64,000 bases of DNA from Blattabacterium cuenoti (GCF_014251735.1 NZ_CP059197.1:424501-488500), one strand, 5' to 3'; counted from the stretch's first letter, positions 9,801 to 19,635 are shown. Notes: generated from the letters alone by a model not told the origin. Numbers and translations are program-made.

Positions 9801-11431
9801 ACATAATGATAATTCTGAGAATCAAATGATTTATAATTTTTAGAAATTTGTACAAAATAAGTAAACAATGGATGAGGATGAGCCACTGTGCTATTATATT
9901 CAGGATGATACTGAACTCCTAAGAAAAAAATATGATTATCCAATTCCATAGCCTCTACTAAACCAGTTTCAGGATTTATTCCAACAGCTTTCATCCCAGC
10001 ATTAGAAAAACTTTCTAAATAAGCGTTATTAAATTCATATCTATGACGATGTCTTTCCAAAATTTCTTTCTTTCCATAAATAGAAAAAATTTTAGATTTC
10101 TCTATTAATGAACATTTCCAATCTCCTAAACGCATCGTTCCACCTTTTTGCGTTATATTTTTTTGTTCTTTCATTAAATTAATAACTGGATGAGATGTAT
10201 TTGGATTAATTTCAAAACTTTCTGCTTCTTGTATTTTTAATACATTTCTAGCGAATTCTATTACTGCAATCTGCATTCCCAAACATATTCCTAAAAAAGG
10301 AATTTCATTCTCTCTGGCATACTTTACTGCTAATATTTTTCCTTCTATCCCTCGATTACCAAATCCAGGAGCAATTAAAATTCCAGAAATACCCTCAAAA
10401 TATTCTTTTATATTTTTTTCTTTGATCATTCCGGAGTAGATCCATTTTATATTGACATAAATTTCATTTTCGGTTCCAGCATGTATTAATGCTTCTGTAA
10501 TAGATTTATACGAATCATGTAAAGAAACATATTTTCCAACTAAAGCTATTTTTATTTCATATTTAGGATTTTTATATTTCTTCAAAAAAACTTTCCATCT
10601 ATTCAAATCTGGAGTAATTAGAGTGGATAAATTTAAATGATTTAAAACTACTTTATCAAAATTTTGTACATGTAACAAACATGGAATATCATAAATAACT
10701 TTAGTATTGATAGATTCAATCACATGCTCTGGTTTTACATTACAAAATAAAGCTAATTTGTTGCGAATACTTTTTGATATATGTTTTTCTGTTCTGCAAA
10801 CCAAAATATCTGCTTGAATTCCATTTTCCATTAAATTTCTAACAGAATGTTGTGTAGGTTTTGTTTTTATTTCTCCAGTTACCGATATATAAGGTAATAA
10901 AGTTAAATGAATAACTAATCCGTTGTATTCTCCTAATTCCCATTTTAATTGACGTACAGTTTCAATATAAGGAAGAATTTCTATGTCTCCTACCGTACCT
11001 CCTATTTCAGTAATAACAATATCATAATCATTAACTTTACCAAGTTTTTTAATACGTCTTTTAATTTCATTAGTTATATGTGGGATCACTTGCACAGTTT
11101 CTCCTAAATAATTTCCTTTTCTTTCATTATCAATAACAGTTTTATATATCATCCCAGATGTTACATTATTATTTTTCGTTGTTGGTTGATCTAAAAAACG
11201 TTCATAATGACCTAAATCCAAATCGGTCTCCGCACCATCTTTAGTAACGAAACATTCTCCATGTTCATAAGGATTTAATGTTCCTGGATCTATATTGAAA
11301 TAAGGATCTAACTTTTGAATTGTGACTTTGTAACCTCTATGTTTTAATAACATTCCTAAAGAAGCAGATACGATCCCCTTTCCCAATGAAGAAGTTACCC
11401 CTCCTGTAACAAAAACATATTTTGTTTTCAT
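9797..11431 (-). CDS. pyrG: CTP synthase
   Basis: Makes CTP from UTP using glutamine nitrogen. 544 aa. Seen: N-terminal synthetase domain from MKTKYVFVTGGVTSSLGKGI, DPYFNIDPGTLNPYEHGECFVT, GGTVGDIE, and a C-terminal class-I glutamine amidotransferase domain with the nucleophile in FLGICLGMQIAV and the His/Glu pair in GVQYHPEYNS. The frame is open 19 codons further upstream, but the start given (complement of 11429-11431) matches the family N-terminus. Coupled to yidC by a 4-nt overlap. Confidence 0.97.
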   Translation of the reverse strand: MKTKYVFVTGGVTSSLGKGIVSASLGMLLKHRGYKVTIQKLDPYFNIDPGTLNPYEHGECFVTKDGAETDLDLGHYERFLDQPTTKNNNVTSGMIYKTVIDNERKGNYLGETVQVIPHITNEIKRRIKKLGKVNDYDIVITEIGGTVGDIEILPYIETVRQLKWELGEYNGLVIHLTLLPYISVTGEIKTKPTQHSVRNLMENGIQADILVCRTEKHISKSIRNKLALFCNVKPEHVIESINTKVIYDIPCLLHVQNFDKVVLNHLNLSTLITPDLNRWKVFLKKYKNPKYEIKIALVGKYVSLHDSYKSITEALIHAGTENEIYVNIKWIYSGMIKEKNIKEYFEGISGILIAPGFGNRGIEGKILAVKYARENEIPFLGICLGMQIAVIEFARNVLKIQEAESFEINPNTSHPVINLMKEQKNITQKGGTMRLGDWKCSLIEKSKIFSIYGKKEILERHRHRYEFNNAYLESFSNAGMKAVGINPETGLVEAMELDNHIFFLGVQYHPEYNSTVAHPHPLFTYFVQISKNYKSFDSQNYHYV

Positions 11432-11526
11432 AAAAAAAAATGTTGTGAAACAACCTATCAGTATTTTCCAATAACAAATTGGTGTCAATTTGAAAACTGA
11501 ATAAGAAAGAATTTATAATTTTTTTT

Positions 11527-11534
11527 TATATTTG
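11527..11534 (+). promoter_or_regulatory. Promoter -7 element of the SRP RNA gene
   Basis: TATATTTG, an exact match to the Bacteroidota housekeeping element TAnnTTTG, ends 8 bases before the base-paired 5' end of the SRP RNA (11543). That is the right distance for initiation at about 11541. I saw no -33 TTTG at the usual spacing. Confidence 0.65.
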
Positions 11535-11540
11535 CCAAAC

Positions 11541-11646
11541 TTGGAGCAAGTTCTACACAATCAGCTCCCTATGAAACCCTCCAGGGTGGGAACACAGCAA
11601 AGGTAATTAGGTTGCAGCGATGTGATGTAGATTCGCTTGCTCCTTT
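11541..11646 (+). ncRNA. ffs: Signal recognition particle RNA (4.5S type)
   Basis: RNA scaffold of the signal recognition particle, partner of Ffh and FtsY. The apical domain is seen at about 11574-11605: CCAGGGTGGGAACACAGCAA has the conserved asymmetric loop and a GGGAAC-type tetraloop region. The ends pair perfectly (GGAGCAAG 11543-11550 with CTTGCTCC 11636-11643), giving a hairpin of about 100 nt. The closing helix followed by TTTTTG probably also ends transcription. It has its own promoter and precedes clpX by about 55 bases. Confidence 0.88.
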
Positions 11647-11701
11647 TTGTTATTTTATTTATCATTCAATAATGATATATAGGATCTTTATATAAAGATT
11701 T

Positions 11702-12928
11702 ATGGAAGATTCATTGAAATGTAATTTTTGTGGAAGAATAAGAAATGAAATCACTTTTCTCATATCAGGTGTAAATGGTCATATTTGCAATTTTTGTATA
11801 GAAAAAACATACTCTATAATTCACAGGAGATTTTCTGTAGAAAAAGAAAAAAATAATATTGAAGAAAAAAAAACAATAGAAATAAAAAAACCTAAAGAAA
11901 TAAAAAAATTTCTAGATAAATATGTTATAGGACAAAATGAAGCAAAAAAAGTCATATCTGTAGCTGTATATAATCATTACAAACGTATAATCTCTTCCAA
12001 TAAAGAGGAAAACAATGATGTGGAAGATGTAGAAATAGAAAAATCTAATATCCTATTGATAGGAAATACAGGAACGGGAAAAACATTACTCGCTAAAAGT
12101 ATTTCCAAACTTTTAAAAATTCCATTTACTATAGCAGATGCTACAGCATTAACGGAAGCAGGATACGTAGGAGAAGATGTAGAATCTATTTTAACTAGAT
12201 TATTGCAATCAGCAAATTACGATGTAAATACCACGGAAAAAGGAATTGTATTTATAGACGAAATTGATAAAATATCAAGAAAAAAAAATAATCCATCTAT
12301 CACTAGAGATGTATCTGGAGAAGGTGTACAACAAGCTTTACTAAAAATATTGGAAGGATCAATTATTAACGTTCCTCCACAAGGAGGACGTAAACATCCG
12401 GATCAAAAAATGATACCGATTAATACAGAAAACATATTATTTATAGCTGGAGGCACCTTCGATGGAATCGAAAACATTATATCTGACAGGATTCATCAAT
12501 TTTCTATAGGTTTTATTAATCACAATAAAAAAAATAAAAATGAAAAAAATTTTTTAAAAAATATCACCGCTCATGATCTAAGAAAATTTGGATTGATTCC
12601 TGAACTTATAGGAAGATTCCCTATTATTACTCACCTGAATTCATTAGACAAAATAATGTTAAAGAAAATATTGATAGAACCAAAAAATGCTTTAATCAAA
12701 CAATACAAAAAACTATTCGATTTAGATAAAATATCTATCAATGTTACAGATGAAGTTTTAGACATTATAATAGATAAAACCCTTGAATTAGGTTTGGGAG
12801 CAAGAGGTTTACGTTCTTTCTGTGAAAAAATATTTGTAGACTATATGTTTAATATAGAAGAAATAAATAAGAATCAAATATTAAACATAGATAAAGAAAT
12901 TGTTATAAAAAAATTCAATGGCTTGTAA
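11702..12928 (+). CDS. clpX: ATP-dependent Clp protease ATP-binding subunit ClpX
   Basis: Hexameric unfoldase that feeds substrates to ClpP. 408 aa. Seen: the N-terminal zinc-binding domain with Cys7, Cys10, Cys29 and Cys32, then [28 protein letters not shown], Walker A GNTGTGKT (121-128), Walker [25 protein letters not shown], the pore-loop region and sensor-2 block [12 protein letters not shown]. All ATPase elements are intact. The clpP gene is not in the window. Convergent with obgE, with a gap of only 14 bases. Confidence 0.98.
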   Translation: MEDSLKCNFCGRIRNEITFLISGVNGHICNFCIEKTYSIIHRRFSVEKEKNNIEEKKTIEIKKPKEIKKFLDKYVIGQNEAKKVISVAVYNHYKRIISSNKEENNDVEDVEIEKSNILLIGNTGTGKTLLAKSISKLLKIPFTIADATALTEAGYVGEDVESILTRLLQSANYDVNTTEKGIVFIDEIDKISRKKNNPSITRDVSGEGVQQALLKILEGSIINVPPQGGRKHPDQKMIPINTENILFIAGGTFDGIENIISDRIHQFSIGFINHNKKNKNEKNFLKNITAHDLRKFGLIPELIGRFPIITHLNSLDKIMLKKILIEPKNALIKQYKKLFDLDKISINVTDEVLDIIIDKTLELGLGARGLRSFCEKIFVDYMFNIEEINKNQILNIDKEIVIKKFNGL

Positions 12929-12942
12929 TCTTTTTATAATCT

Positions 12943-13947
12943 TCATAATTTGTTATATTTATTTCTCTTAATACAATTCCATAATTTTTTCTTTAACTCA
13001 AGAATTCCCTCACTTGTAAAAGAAGAAATAAAAATAATATTTTCTTTTAAAGAAAAGAATTTTTCTCTTATTTGATTTTTTGTTCTATTATCAATTAAGT
13101 CTGATTTAGAAATACATAATAAACGTTTTTTACTTAATAATTTTGGATTAAATTTATTTAATTCATTTAATAAAGTCATATATTCCATTTCTTGATTTTC
13201 TACGTCTGCAGAAATTAAAAATAACAAAATCAAATTACGTTCTACATGTCTTAGAAAATCATGTCCTAATCCTTTACCTGATGATGCATTTTCTATGATT
13301 CCTGGTAGATCAGCTACTGTAAATGAATCATAATTCATTTTAACTATTCCTAAATTTGGAATCGTAGTAGTGAAACAAAAATTACCTATTTTTGGTTTTG
13401 CTTTTGTAATTTTGGAAAGTAAAGTAGATTTTCCTGTATTAGGATATCCAATTATACCAACATCTGCTAATATTTTCAATTCCAGAATTATCCAATTTCC
13501 ATTAGTCATTATTCCAGGTTGTGCATAATAAGGAGATCTCCTTGTAGAGCTCTTAAAAAAAGCGTTTCCTTTTCCACCTATACCTCCTCGAAACAAAATT
13601 TTTTCTTGATGATCTACAGTAATTTCTACTAGAAGATTTTGATTAATATCTTTAACTATAGTACCTATAGGTACTTCTATGAATAAATCTTTACCGCTAG
13701 CTCCGGTCAAATTATTTCTTTTTCCTGGATCTCCAGAATCTGCAATCCAATGTTTTTTGTATTTTAAATGAAGAAATGTATGAATATGAGAATTACCTCG
13801 TATAATAATATCTCCACCCTTTCCCCCAGATCCTCCATCAGATACTCCATTCATATTATTATATTTTTGGAAGTGTATTGCACCTTTTCCTCCATTTCCA
13901 CTTTTACAGTAAATTTTTATAATATCTATGAAATTTTCTTTCATCAA
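12943..13947 (-). CDS. obgE: GTPase Obg (CgtA), ribosome assembly
   Basis: Essential GTPase acting in 50S assembly and stringent signalling. 334 aa. Seen: the Gly-rich Obg fold (residues 1-158) including GGSGGKGGDIIIRG and GGIGGKGNAFFKSSTRRSP, then the G domain with GYPNTGKSTLL (G1), TTTIPNLG (G2), DLPGIIENAS (G3), SKSD (G4) and ISSFTSEG (G5). No C-terminal extension. Overlaps the end of adk by 4 bases. Confidence 0.97.
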   Translation of the reverse strand: MMKENFIDIIKIYCKSGNGGKGAIHFQKYNNMNGVSDGGSGGKGGDIIIRGNSHIHTFLHLKYKKHWIADSGDPGKRNNLTGASGKDLFIEVPIGTIVKDINQNLLVEITVDHQEKILFRGGIGGKGNAFFKSSTRRSPYYAQPGIMTNGNWIILELKILADVGIIGYPNTGKSTLLSKITKAKPKIGNFCFTTTIPNLGIVKMNYDSFTVADLPGIIENASSGKGLGHDFLRHVERNLILLFLISADVENQEMEYMTLLNELNKFNPKLLSKKRLLCISKSDLIDNRTKNQIREKFFSLKENIIFISSFTSEGILELKKKLWNCIKRNKYNKL

Positions 13948-14522
13948 AAAAATTTCAGAATTTGACCTTCAATAAAAAGAGATATATCTTCTATAGAAGA
14001 TGAAGCATTAACTTTTACAAAAACATTTTTCCATTTTTCTTCATTCCAAATACATGCAGTTACTCTTTTATATTCTTCTATCCTTCTTTGAACAGTAATA
14101 ATATCCGTATCATCATCACGATAACTTTTTCTTCCTCTGTTTAATAATCTATTAATTAACAAGTTTTTTTCAATAGAAAAATTAAAAATCACATCTATTT
14201 TTCCTATAGATTCTTCTTTTAATATTTTCTCTAAAGAAAAAACCTGATTTTTTGTTCTAGGATATCCATCGTAAATAATCCCATTAGATGAGATATTCTT
14301 TTTTATTTCTACATTTAACATATTAGTGGTGATATGATCAGGAACTAACAATCCTTGATTAAGATAATAATGGACTATTTTTCCCAAATTTGTTTTGCAC
14401 TTTATATGATGTCTAAACATGACACCAGTAGATAAATGAACAAATCCAAATTTTTTTTTTAAAATTATTGCTTGAGTTCCTTTTCCACATCCTGGTGGAC
14501 CAAATAATACTATATGTATCAT
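13944..14522 (-). CDS. adk: Adenylate kinase
   Basis: Interconverts ATP + AMP with 2 ADP. 192 aa, the short-lid form without a zinc-binding domain. Seen: P-loop GPPGCGKGTQA (8-18), HLSTGVMFR, DGYPRTKNQ and the lid Arg-rich stretch RLLNRGRKSYRDDD. Paired with obgE by a 4-base overlap. The next gene upstream, lpdA, ends 75 bases away, and that gap holds nothing recognisable. Confidence 0.97.
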   Translation of the reverse strand: MIHIVLFGPPGCGKGTQAIILKKKFGFVHLSTGVMFRHHIKCKTNLGKIVHYYLNQGLLVPDHITTNMLNVEIKKNISSNGIIYDGYPRTKNQVFSLEKILKEESIGKIDVIFNFSIEKNLLINRLLNRGRKSYRDDDTDIITVQRRIEEYKRVTACIWNEEKWKNVFVKVNASSSIEDISLFIEGQILKFF

Positions 14523-14597
14523 AATAACATATGAATCTTAAATACTTAAAAAAAAATGCGAGATAGGGGGGAATCAAATTTTGTAAATTAGTATTAT

Positions 14598-15986
14598 TTA
14601 TAAATGAATAGCTTTTCCATAAGCATGAGCAATAGATTCTAAAATAGATTCACTTAATGAAGGATGAGGGTGAACAGATGTCATTATCTCATGATTGGTA
14701 GCTTCTAATTTTCTAGCAACAACAACTTCGGAAATCATATCTGTCACATGATTTCCAATCATGTGACAACCTAACCATTCATCATATTTATCATCAAAAA
14801 TTACTTTAACAAATCCTTCCGTATTTCCATCACAAACAGATTTTCCGAGAGCACTAAAAGGAAATTTTCCTATTCGAATTTGGTATCCTTTTTCTATAGC
14901 CTCTTTTTCGGTATAACCTACTGATGCTATTTCAGGTAAACAATAAACGCATTTAGGAATATTATTATAATCTATTTTTTGAGGATTTAATCCTTTTATA
15001 TTTTCTATACATACAATAGCTTCATGTGATGCGACATGAGCTAAAGATGGCCCTTCTATTACATCTCCAATAGCATAATATCCATTGACATTAGTTCTAT
15101 AATTTTCATCTACAACAATAAAACCTCTTTTAGTACAAATTCCTATTTCCTCTAATCCTATAAATTCAGTATTAGACACCGTGCCAACAGCAGAAATAAC
15201 TATATCTGCTTCTAGAACAAAATTTTTACTAGTAGTATGAATACTAGCTAAAACCCCTTTATTAGTACAATTTATTTCTTTTATGAAAGAAGAAACATAA
15301 CATTGAATTCCTATTTTATCAAAAGAAGATTTTAATTGATCAGATATTTCTTCATCTCCATTTGGAAAAAGCTGAGAACATTGTTCTATGATGGTTACTT
15401 TAGACCCCATAGAATGATAAAAATAAGAAAATTCTAATCCAACAGAACCAGATCCAATAACAATTATTTTTTTAGGTAAAAAAGAAAGAGATAAAGCTTC
15501 TTTATATCCTATTATTTTCTTTCCATCTTGTGGAATTTTTTTGTCTACTCTAGACCTCGAACCCGTAGCTATGATAATATGTGAAGCGTAACATTCTTCG
15601 ACTTTTTCTCCATTTCTAAAAATTTCAATTTTTTTTCCATTTTTTAACTTAGCATTTCCATAAATAACATGAATTCCATTTTTTTTCATCAAAAATGATA
15701 GACCATTTCTCATTTTATCCACTACTTGTCTACTTTTAGATATAATTTTAGAAAAATTAATTTCTATTGGATTATTTATTCCAAATAAATCCTTATTCTC
15801 TTTCACACGTTGCAAGTTTTTAGCAGTATTTAAAAGAGATTTAGTAGGAATACAACCCCAATTTAAACATATGCCACCTAAAGAATCTTTTTCAATCAAA
15901 GCTGTTTTCATTCCTAACTGTGCAGCACGTATGGACGCCACATAACCTCCAGGTCCACTTCCCAAGATAACAACATCAAAATACAT
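14598..15986 (-). CDS. lpdA: Dihydrolipoyl dehydrogenase (E3)
   Basis: FAD enzyme that reoxidises dihydrolipoamide in pyruvate/2-oxoacid dehydrogenases and in the glycine cleavage system (gcvT is in this window). 462 aa. Seen: FAD-binding VVILGSGPGGYVASIRAAQLG, redox disulfide in GGICLNWGCIPTKSLL, NAD-binding VIGSGSVGLEFSYFYHSMGS, YAIGDV, and the C-terminal catalytic His-Glu region HPHPSLSE. I place the start at MYFDVVILG; six upstream codons are open but not family-like. Confidence 0.97.
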   Translation of the reverse strand: MYFDVVILGSGPGGYVASIRAAQLGMKTALIEKDSLGGICLNWGCIPTKSLLNTAKNLQRVKENKDLFGINNPIEINFSKIISKSRQVVDKMRNGLSFLMKKNGIHVIYGNAKLKNGKKIEIFRNGEKVEECYASHIIIATGSRSRVDKKIPQDGKKIIGYKEALSLSFLPKKIIVIGSGSVGLEFSYFYHSMGSKVTIIEQCSQLFPNGDEEISDQLKSSFDKIGIQCYVSSFIKEINCTNKGVLASIHTTSKNFVLEADIVISAVGTVSNTEFIGLEEIGICTKRGFIVVDENYRTNVNGYYAIGDVIEGPSLAHVASHEAIVCIENIKGLNPQKIDYNNIPKCVYCLPEIASVGYTEKEAIEKGYQIRIGKFPFSALGKSVCDGNTEGFVKVIFDDKYDEWLGCHMIGNHVTDMISEVVVARKLEATNHEIMTSVHPHPSLSESILESIAHAYGKAIHL

Positions 15987-16112
15987 AATACTTATGTCAT
16001 TCAATATAAAAAAAATATAAATTTACAGATTTTTATTTAGTCAATTTTTAATAAATTTCTAAGAAAAATATAACTTTTTTTTCATAAATTTGTCATTTCG
16101 TGTTTTACAATT

Positions 16113-16769
16113 ATGAAATTTTTTATAGATACAGCTAATTTAGAAGAGATTAAAAAAGCTAAAGCATTAGGAATATTAGATGGAGTCACAACTAACCCTT
16201 CTTTAATATCTAAGGAATCTCTTGATAAAGAATCGATAATGGATCACTACATATCCATTTGTAATCTTTTAGAAGATGAAGAAGACCTTAGTGCGGAAAT
16301 AATTAGTACAAATTATGTAGATATGATTCAAGAAGGTGAAAAACTCTCACTTTTACATCCAAAAATTGTAGTTAAGATTCCTATGTGTGAAGATGGAATT
16401 AAAGCTATAAAATTTTTATCAAAAAAAAACATCAAAACTAATTGTACTCTTGTTTTTTCAATAGGACAAGCTATTCTAGCAGCAAAATCTGGATCCTATT
16501 ATGTATCGCCATTTGTAGGAAGATTAGATGATATATCACATAATGGATTGTCTTTAATAAAAGATATTAAGATGATTTATGATAATTTTCATTTGAAAAC
16601 AAATATTTTAGCCGCTTCAATACGTCATCCATTACATATTACAGAATGTGCTAAGATTGGAATTCATGCCATTACTTCTCCTTTAAATGTTATATGTAAT
16701 CTTATACAACATCCACTTACAAATATAGGATTAGATAAATTTTTGAAAGATTATAAAAACAAGTTTTAA
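16113..16769 (+). CDS. Transaldolase / fructose-6-phosphate aldolase-like protein
   Basis: 218-aa member of the short transaldolase family (TalC/FSA type). Seen: MKFFIDTANLEEIKKAKALGILDGVTTNPSLISK, VKIPMCEDGIKAIK with the Schiff-base region preceded by VVKIP, NCTLVFSIGQAILAAKSGSYYVSPFVGRLDDI and AASIRHP. The catalytic Lys of this family lies in VKIP. In a reduced genome it probably serves as the transaldolase of the non-oxidative pentose-phosphate pathway; whether it acts as transaldolase or aldolase cannot be told from sequence. Shares stop-codon TTAA (16766-16769) with the convergent omega gene. Confidence 0.9.
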   Translation: MKFFIDTANLEEIKKAKALGILDGVTTNPSLISKESLDKESIMDHYISICNLLEDEEDLSAEIISTNYVDMIQEGEKLSLLHPKIVVKIPMCEDGIKAIKFLSKKNIKTNCTLVFSIGQAILAAKSGSYYVSPFVGRLDDISHNGLSLIKDIKMIYDNFHLKTNILAASIRHPLHITECAKIGIHAITSPLNVICNLIQHPLTNIGLDKFLKDYKNKF

Positions 16770-17077
16770 TTGATTTTTATTTTCTCGTCTAACAAATACT
16801 GAATGGAAATAGAAGTAGGCTTTGGAAGCCTTTCATAAAATATAGAAAGATTTATTTGTTCTTTATTCTCAAAAATTTCATCTAAATTATTTTTATTCAT
16901 AAGATTAAATTCTTCTAATTTTTTATCTAAATCTTCTTTAATCTCACAATTAATTTTTTCACTAACTTTCTCCAAAATACAAATAGTTTCATATATATTT
17001 TTATTAGATTTTTTTTCCAATTCTATACGATCTATAGTGACTGTGTCCATCGGAGCTTTAATTTCTTTGAAATTCAT
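16766..17077 (-). CDS. rpoZ: DNA-directed RNA polymerase omega subunit, Bacteroidota Rpb6-like type
   Basis: 103-aa protein resembling the Bacteroidota family annotated as RNA polymerase Rpb6/omega. Supporting points: VTIDRIELEKKSNKNIYETICILEKVSEKI near the N-terminus, where omega normally has its conserved alpha-helical block, the size, and position directly after bamD, which is characteristic in Flavobacteriia. The start codon overlaps the bamD stop by 4 bases. Recognition rests on local similarity and synteny rather than a strong motif. Confidence 0.75.
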   Translation of the reverse strand: MNFKEIKAPMDTVTIDRIELEKKSNKNIYETICILEKVSEKINCEIKEDLDKKLEEFNLMNKNNLDEIFENKEQINLSIFYERLPKPTSISIQYLLDEKIKIN

Positions 17078-17757
17078 AATTTTAATAATTCTTTATAATA
17101 TGTTTTCAGTTTTTTTATATTGGAATAAGAATCAGGATATAATTTTATATATTTTTGATAGACATCAAAAAAATCTAAAGCTTTTTCTTTGTTTACTGCC
17201 ATTTTATATGTAATAATGCAAATTTTGTATAAAGCTTTTTCTTTATAAATACTTTTTGGATGTTTTTTAATAAAATCTTTAAAGTAAACTAAAGCAGCCT
17301 TATATTTATGCATAAGAAAATAAGTATTAGCTATATAATAATCTCTTTTTTCAATTTTTTTGATCAGCTTGACTATAATATTCTTAACTTCTTGTATTTT
17401 AGGACTATTAGGGTATTTTGTAATAAATTGATTTAGAGTATCAATAGCCGCATAAGTTTTTGTCTGATCTAAATTAAAATCCAATGAATGGATGAATTCA
17501 TTTAATCCACGTTTAAATAAACGATTTTCTTCCGAATTATGACCATAAGAATTAGAAGAATCTTTTTTTGAAAAAAAATTCCAATTCTTGAAAACATTTT
17601 TCAATATTGAAATTTCATTTTTAGAAAAATGAGGATTATAAGGGTTACTATGAAAAAAATGAGGGTAAATATGATTATCAGAATTTTTTAATACATATTG
17701 ATCTTTGTAACAACCAAATATTATAAATAATGATAAAAAAATTATTTTTTTATTCAT
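17074..17757 (-). CDS. bamD: Outer membrane assembly lipoprotein BamD (YfiO)
   Basis: Essential lipoprotein of the BAM complex that folds outer-membrane beta-barrels. 227 aa. Seen: signal peptide MNKKIIFLSLFIIFGC with the lipid-attachment Cys16, followed by TPR-like helical repeats such as YAAIDTLNQFITKYPNSPK and KAALVYFKDFIKKHPKSIY, typical of BamD. The family is usually 250-270 aa, so this is slightly short. Between ferritin (27-base gap) and the omega gene (overlap). Confidence 0.9.
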   Translation of the reverse strand: MNKKIIFLSLFIIFGCYKDQYVLKNSDNHIYPHFFHSNPYNPHFSKNEISILKNVFKNWNFFSKKDSSNSYGHNSEENRLFKRGLNEFIHSLDFNLDQTKTYAAIDTLNQFITKYPNSPKIQEVKNIIVKLIKKIEKRDYYIANTYFLMHKYKAALVYFKDFIKKHPKSIYKEKALYKICIITYKMAVNKEKALDFFDVYQKYIKLYPDSYSNIKKLKTYYKELLKL

Positions 17758-17784
17758 GATTCACATGATGTTTTCATTTCTTAA

Positions 17785-18300
17785 TTAAGTAAGATGAAAA
17801 TTTTTTATATCCCGATCAAATAAATATAATCCCGCTTTGTCTTTTTCAACTAATTTAATCTTATCTAAGATCATTTTAGTCAAAGCTTCTTCTTCTATTT
17901 GTTCTTCAACAAACCATTGCAAAAAATTATAAGTAAAATAATCTCTTTCTTGTAAAGACAACTCTACTAAAGAATTAATTTCTTTAGAAATTATTTTTTC
18001 ATGTTCAAATAATTTTTGAAATAATTCTTTTAAAGAATCGTATGAAATATCATCAATAATAGGAAAATATTTTTTTTCCATAAGAATATCCGCGTATCCT
18101 CCTCTTTTATTAATATATCTTATTAATTTTAACATATGTTTTCTTTCTTCATCTGAATGATCATATAAAAAATTACAGATCCCCTCTAAACTTCCATGTT
18201 GATATTCCACCCAAGATGCCATAGATAAATATAATTGAGAGGATTCTAATTCTCTATTTAATTGTTTTTTTAAACCTATCTGTACTTTTTCACTGAACAT
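17785..18300 (-). CDS. ftn: Ferritin (non-haem)
   Basis: 171-aa ferritin that oxidises and stores iron in a 24-mer shell. Seen: the four-helix bundle with ferroxidase ligands in NRELESSQLYLSMASWVEYQ (Glu), SDEERKHMLKL (Glu and His), EHEKIISKEI (Glu) and WFVEEQIEEEAL (Glu). It overlaps the dapA stop by 11 bases, so iron storage is co-transcribed with lysine/diaminopimelate synthesis, probably an arrangement of convenience. No Fur-like site was recognisable. Confidence 0.95.
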   Translation of the reverse strand: MFSEKVQIGLKKQLNRELESSQLYLSMASWVEYQHGSLEGICNFLYDHSDEERKHMLKLIRYINKRGGYADILMEKKYFPIIDDISYDSLKELFQKLFEHEKIISKEINSLVELSLQERDYFTYNFLQWFVEEQIEEEALTKMILDKIKLVEKDKAGLYLFDRDIKNFHLT

Positions 18301-19195
18301 GATTTATATTATTTTTTTGATTTATAAAATTTAAATGATTTTGTATTTTTTTCTTTAAAAGAGAAGTCCCATTTATTAATGGTAATCTCACATAAGAATT
18401 ACATATGTTTAGAAGACTTAATAAAGTTTTAATTCCTGTTGGGTTCCCTTCTTCATAAATAAGTTCAATCATATTAATAATTTTATAAAAAATAGAGAAT
18501 GCTTCTTGAACCTTATTTTCTTTGGCTAAAGACACCATTTTAGATATTTCTTGTGGAAATCCTTGAGCAATTACTGAAATAACTCCATCTCCACCTCCTA
18601 ATATAACAGGTAAAGTAATAAAATCATCTCCTGATATTAAACTGAAATTACTTGGTTTTTTTTCGATAATTTTATAAGATTGTAAAACGTTTCCAGAAGC
18701 TTCTTTTATACCTATTATATGATCAAAATCATTAGCTAATCTGATAACTGTATCTGGAAGAATATTCGATCCAGTTCTCTTAGGTACATTATAAATAATG
18801 ATTTTAGCATCGGTATTATTAACAATAGATTTAAAATGCTGATATATTCCTTCTTGAGAAGGTCTATTATAATATGGAGAAACAGAAAGAATTGCAGAAA
18901 AATCGTTCAAATCTATATTATTTATCTTTTCTATAATATCTTCTGTATTATTCCCCCCTACTCCTAATATTAAGGGGAGTTTTGTATGATTAATATTTTT
19001 AACACATTCAATTATATTTTTTTTTTCTTCTTTTTTTAAAGTAGACGTTTCGGCTGTAGTACCTAATACTACTAAATAATCCACTTTATTTTCTACGACA
19101 TGTTTTACAATTTTTTCAAGTCCTTCGAAATCAATTTTTCCATCTCTTTTAAAAGGAGTAACCAACGCTACACCTGTTCCATATAATTTTTTCAT
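18290..19195 (-). CDS. dapA: 4-hydroxy-tetrahydrodipicolinate synthase
   Basis: First committed step of diaminopimelate/lysine synthesis, condensing pyruvate with aspartate semialdehyde. 301 aa. Seen: GTGVALVTPFKRDGKIDFEGL, the GTTAETSTL pocket, the catalytic Tyr in IYNVPKRTG, the Schiff-base Lys in GIKEASGN and ISGDD. Supplies cell wall precursor and lysine, relevant to a nutritional symbiont. First gene of dapA-ftn-bamD-omega; the 135 bases upstream are A+T-rich without a clear TAnnTTTG element. Confidence 0.97.
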   Translation of the reverse strand: MKKLYGTGVALVTPFKRDGKIDFEGLEKIVKHVVENKVDYLVVLGTTAETSTLKKEEKKNIIECVKNINHTKLPLILGVGGNNTEDIIEKINNIDLNDFSAILSVSPYYNRPSQEGIYQHFKSIVNNTDAKIIIYNVPKRTGSNILPDTVIRLANDFDHIIGIKEASGNVLQSYKIIEKKPSNFSLISGDDFITLPVILGGGDGVISVIAQGFPQEISKMVSLAKENKVQEAFSIFYKIINMIELIYEEGNPTGIKTLLSLLNICNSYVRLPLINGTSLLKKKIQNHLNFINQKNNINHVQ

Positions 19196-19330
19196 ATATT
19201 AGTTTACTACATTTGGTATAAATATCGTTGTTATTTCATATTGAGAAATCATTCACTCTTTATTTTTTTTCCATATAATAATAATAAAAACAGATGTAGA
19301 CGTAGATAATAAAGAATAGATATAGAGGGT

Positions 19331-19603
19331 TTAATAGTCTTTTTTCGCTCTTGGTCTCGCTGCAGAAACAATAATATTTCTTCCCATAAATTCTGTTCCA
19401 TTTAGTTTTTCTATGGCTTGTTTTGCATTCTCTTCATTAGACATCTCTATAAATCCAAAACCCTTGCTTCTTTTATTGGATGTAGATTCATCAAAAATAA
19501 TTTTCGCATGGGTGACTTCTCCTATAGATTCAAAATATTTTTTTAATTCTTGTTCTGTCATCTCATAAGATAAATTTCCAACGTATAATTTCGTGTTGTC
19601 CAT
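19331..19603 (-). CDS. Small RNA-binding protein with one RRM domain
   Basis: 90-aa single RNA-recognition-motif protein of the bacterial Rbp/cold-shock-like group. Seen: RNP2 KLYVGNLSYE at residues 5-14 and RNP1 RSKGFGFIEM in the middle, plus a short basic tail ARPRAKKDY. The frame is open 21 codons upstream, but a TAnnTTTG element at 19628-19635 lies inside that extension, which supports the start at MDNTKLYVG. Probably binds A/U-rich RNA; no specific target can be named. Confidence 0.92.
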   Translation of the reverse strand: MDNTKLYVGNLSYEMTEQELKKYFESIGEVTHAKIIFDESTSNKRSKGFGFIEMSNEENAKQAIEKLNGTEFMGRNIIVSAARPRAKKDY

Positions 19604-19627
19604 ATTAAAAATAAATTGTTTTAAAAG

Positions 19628-19635
19628 CAAATTTA
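19628..19635 (-). promoter_or_regulatory. Candidate -7 element for the RRM protein gene
   Basis: TAAATTTG on the minus strand, an exact TAnnTTTG match 25 bases upstream of the proposed ATG. Predicted transcription start is about 19621, giving a leader of about 18 nt. No clear -33 partner. Confidence 0.45.
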
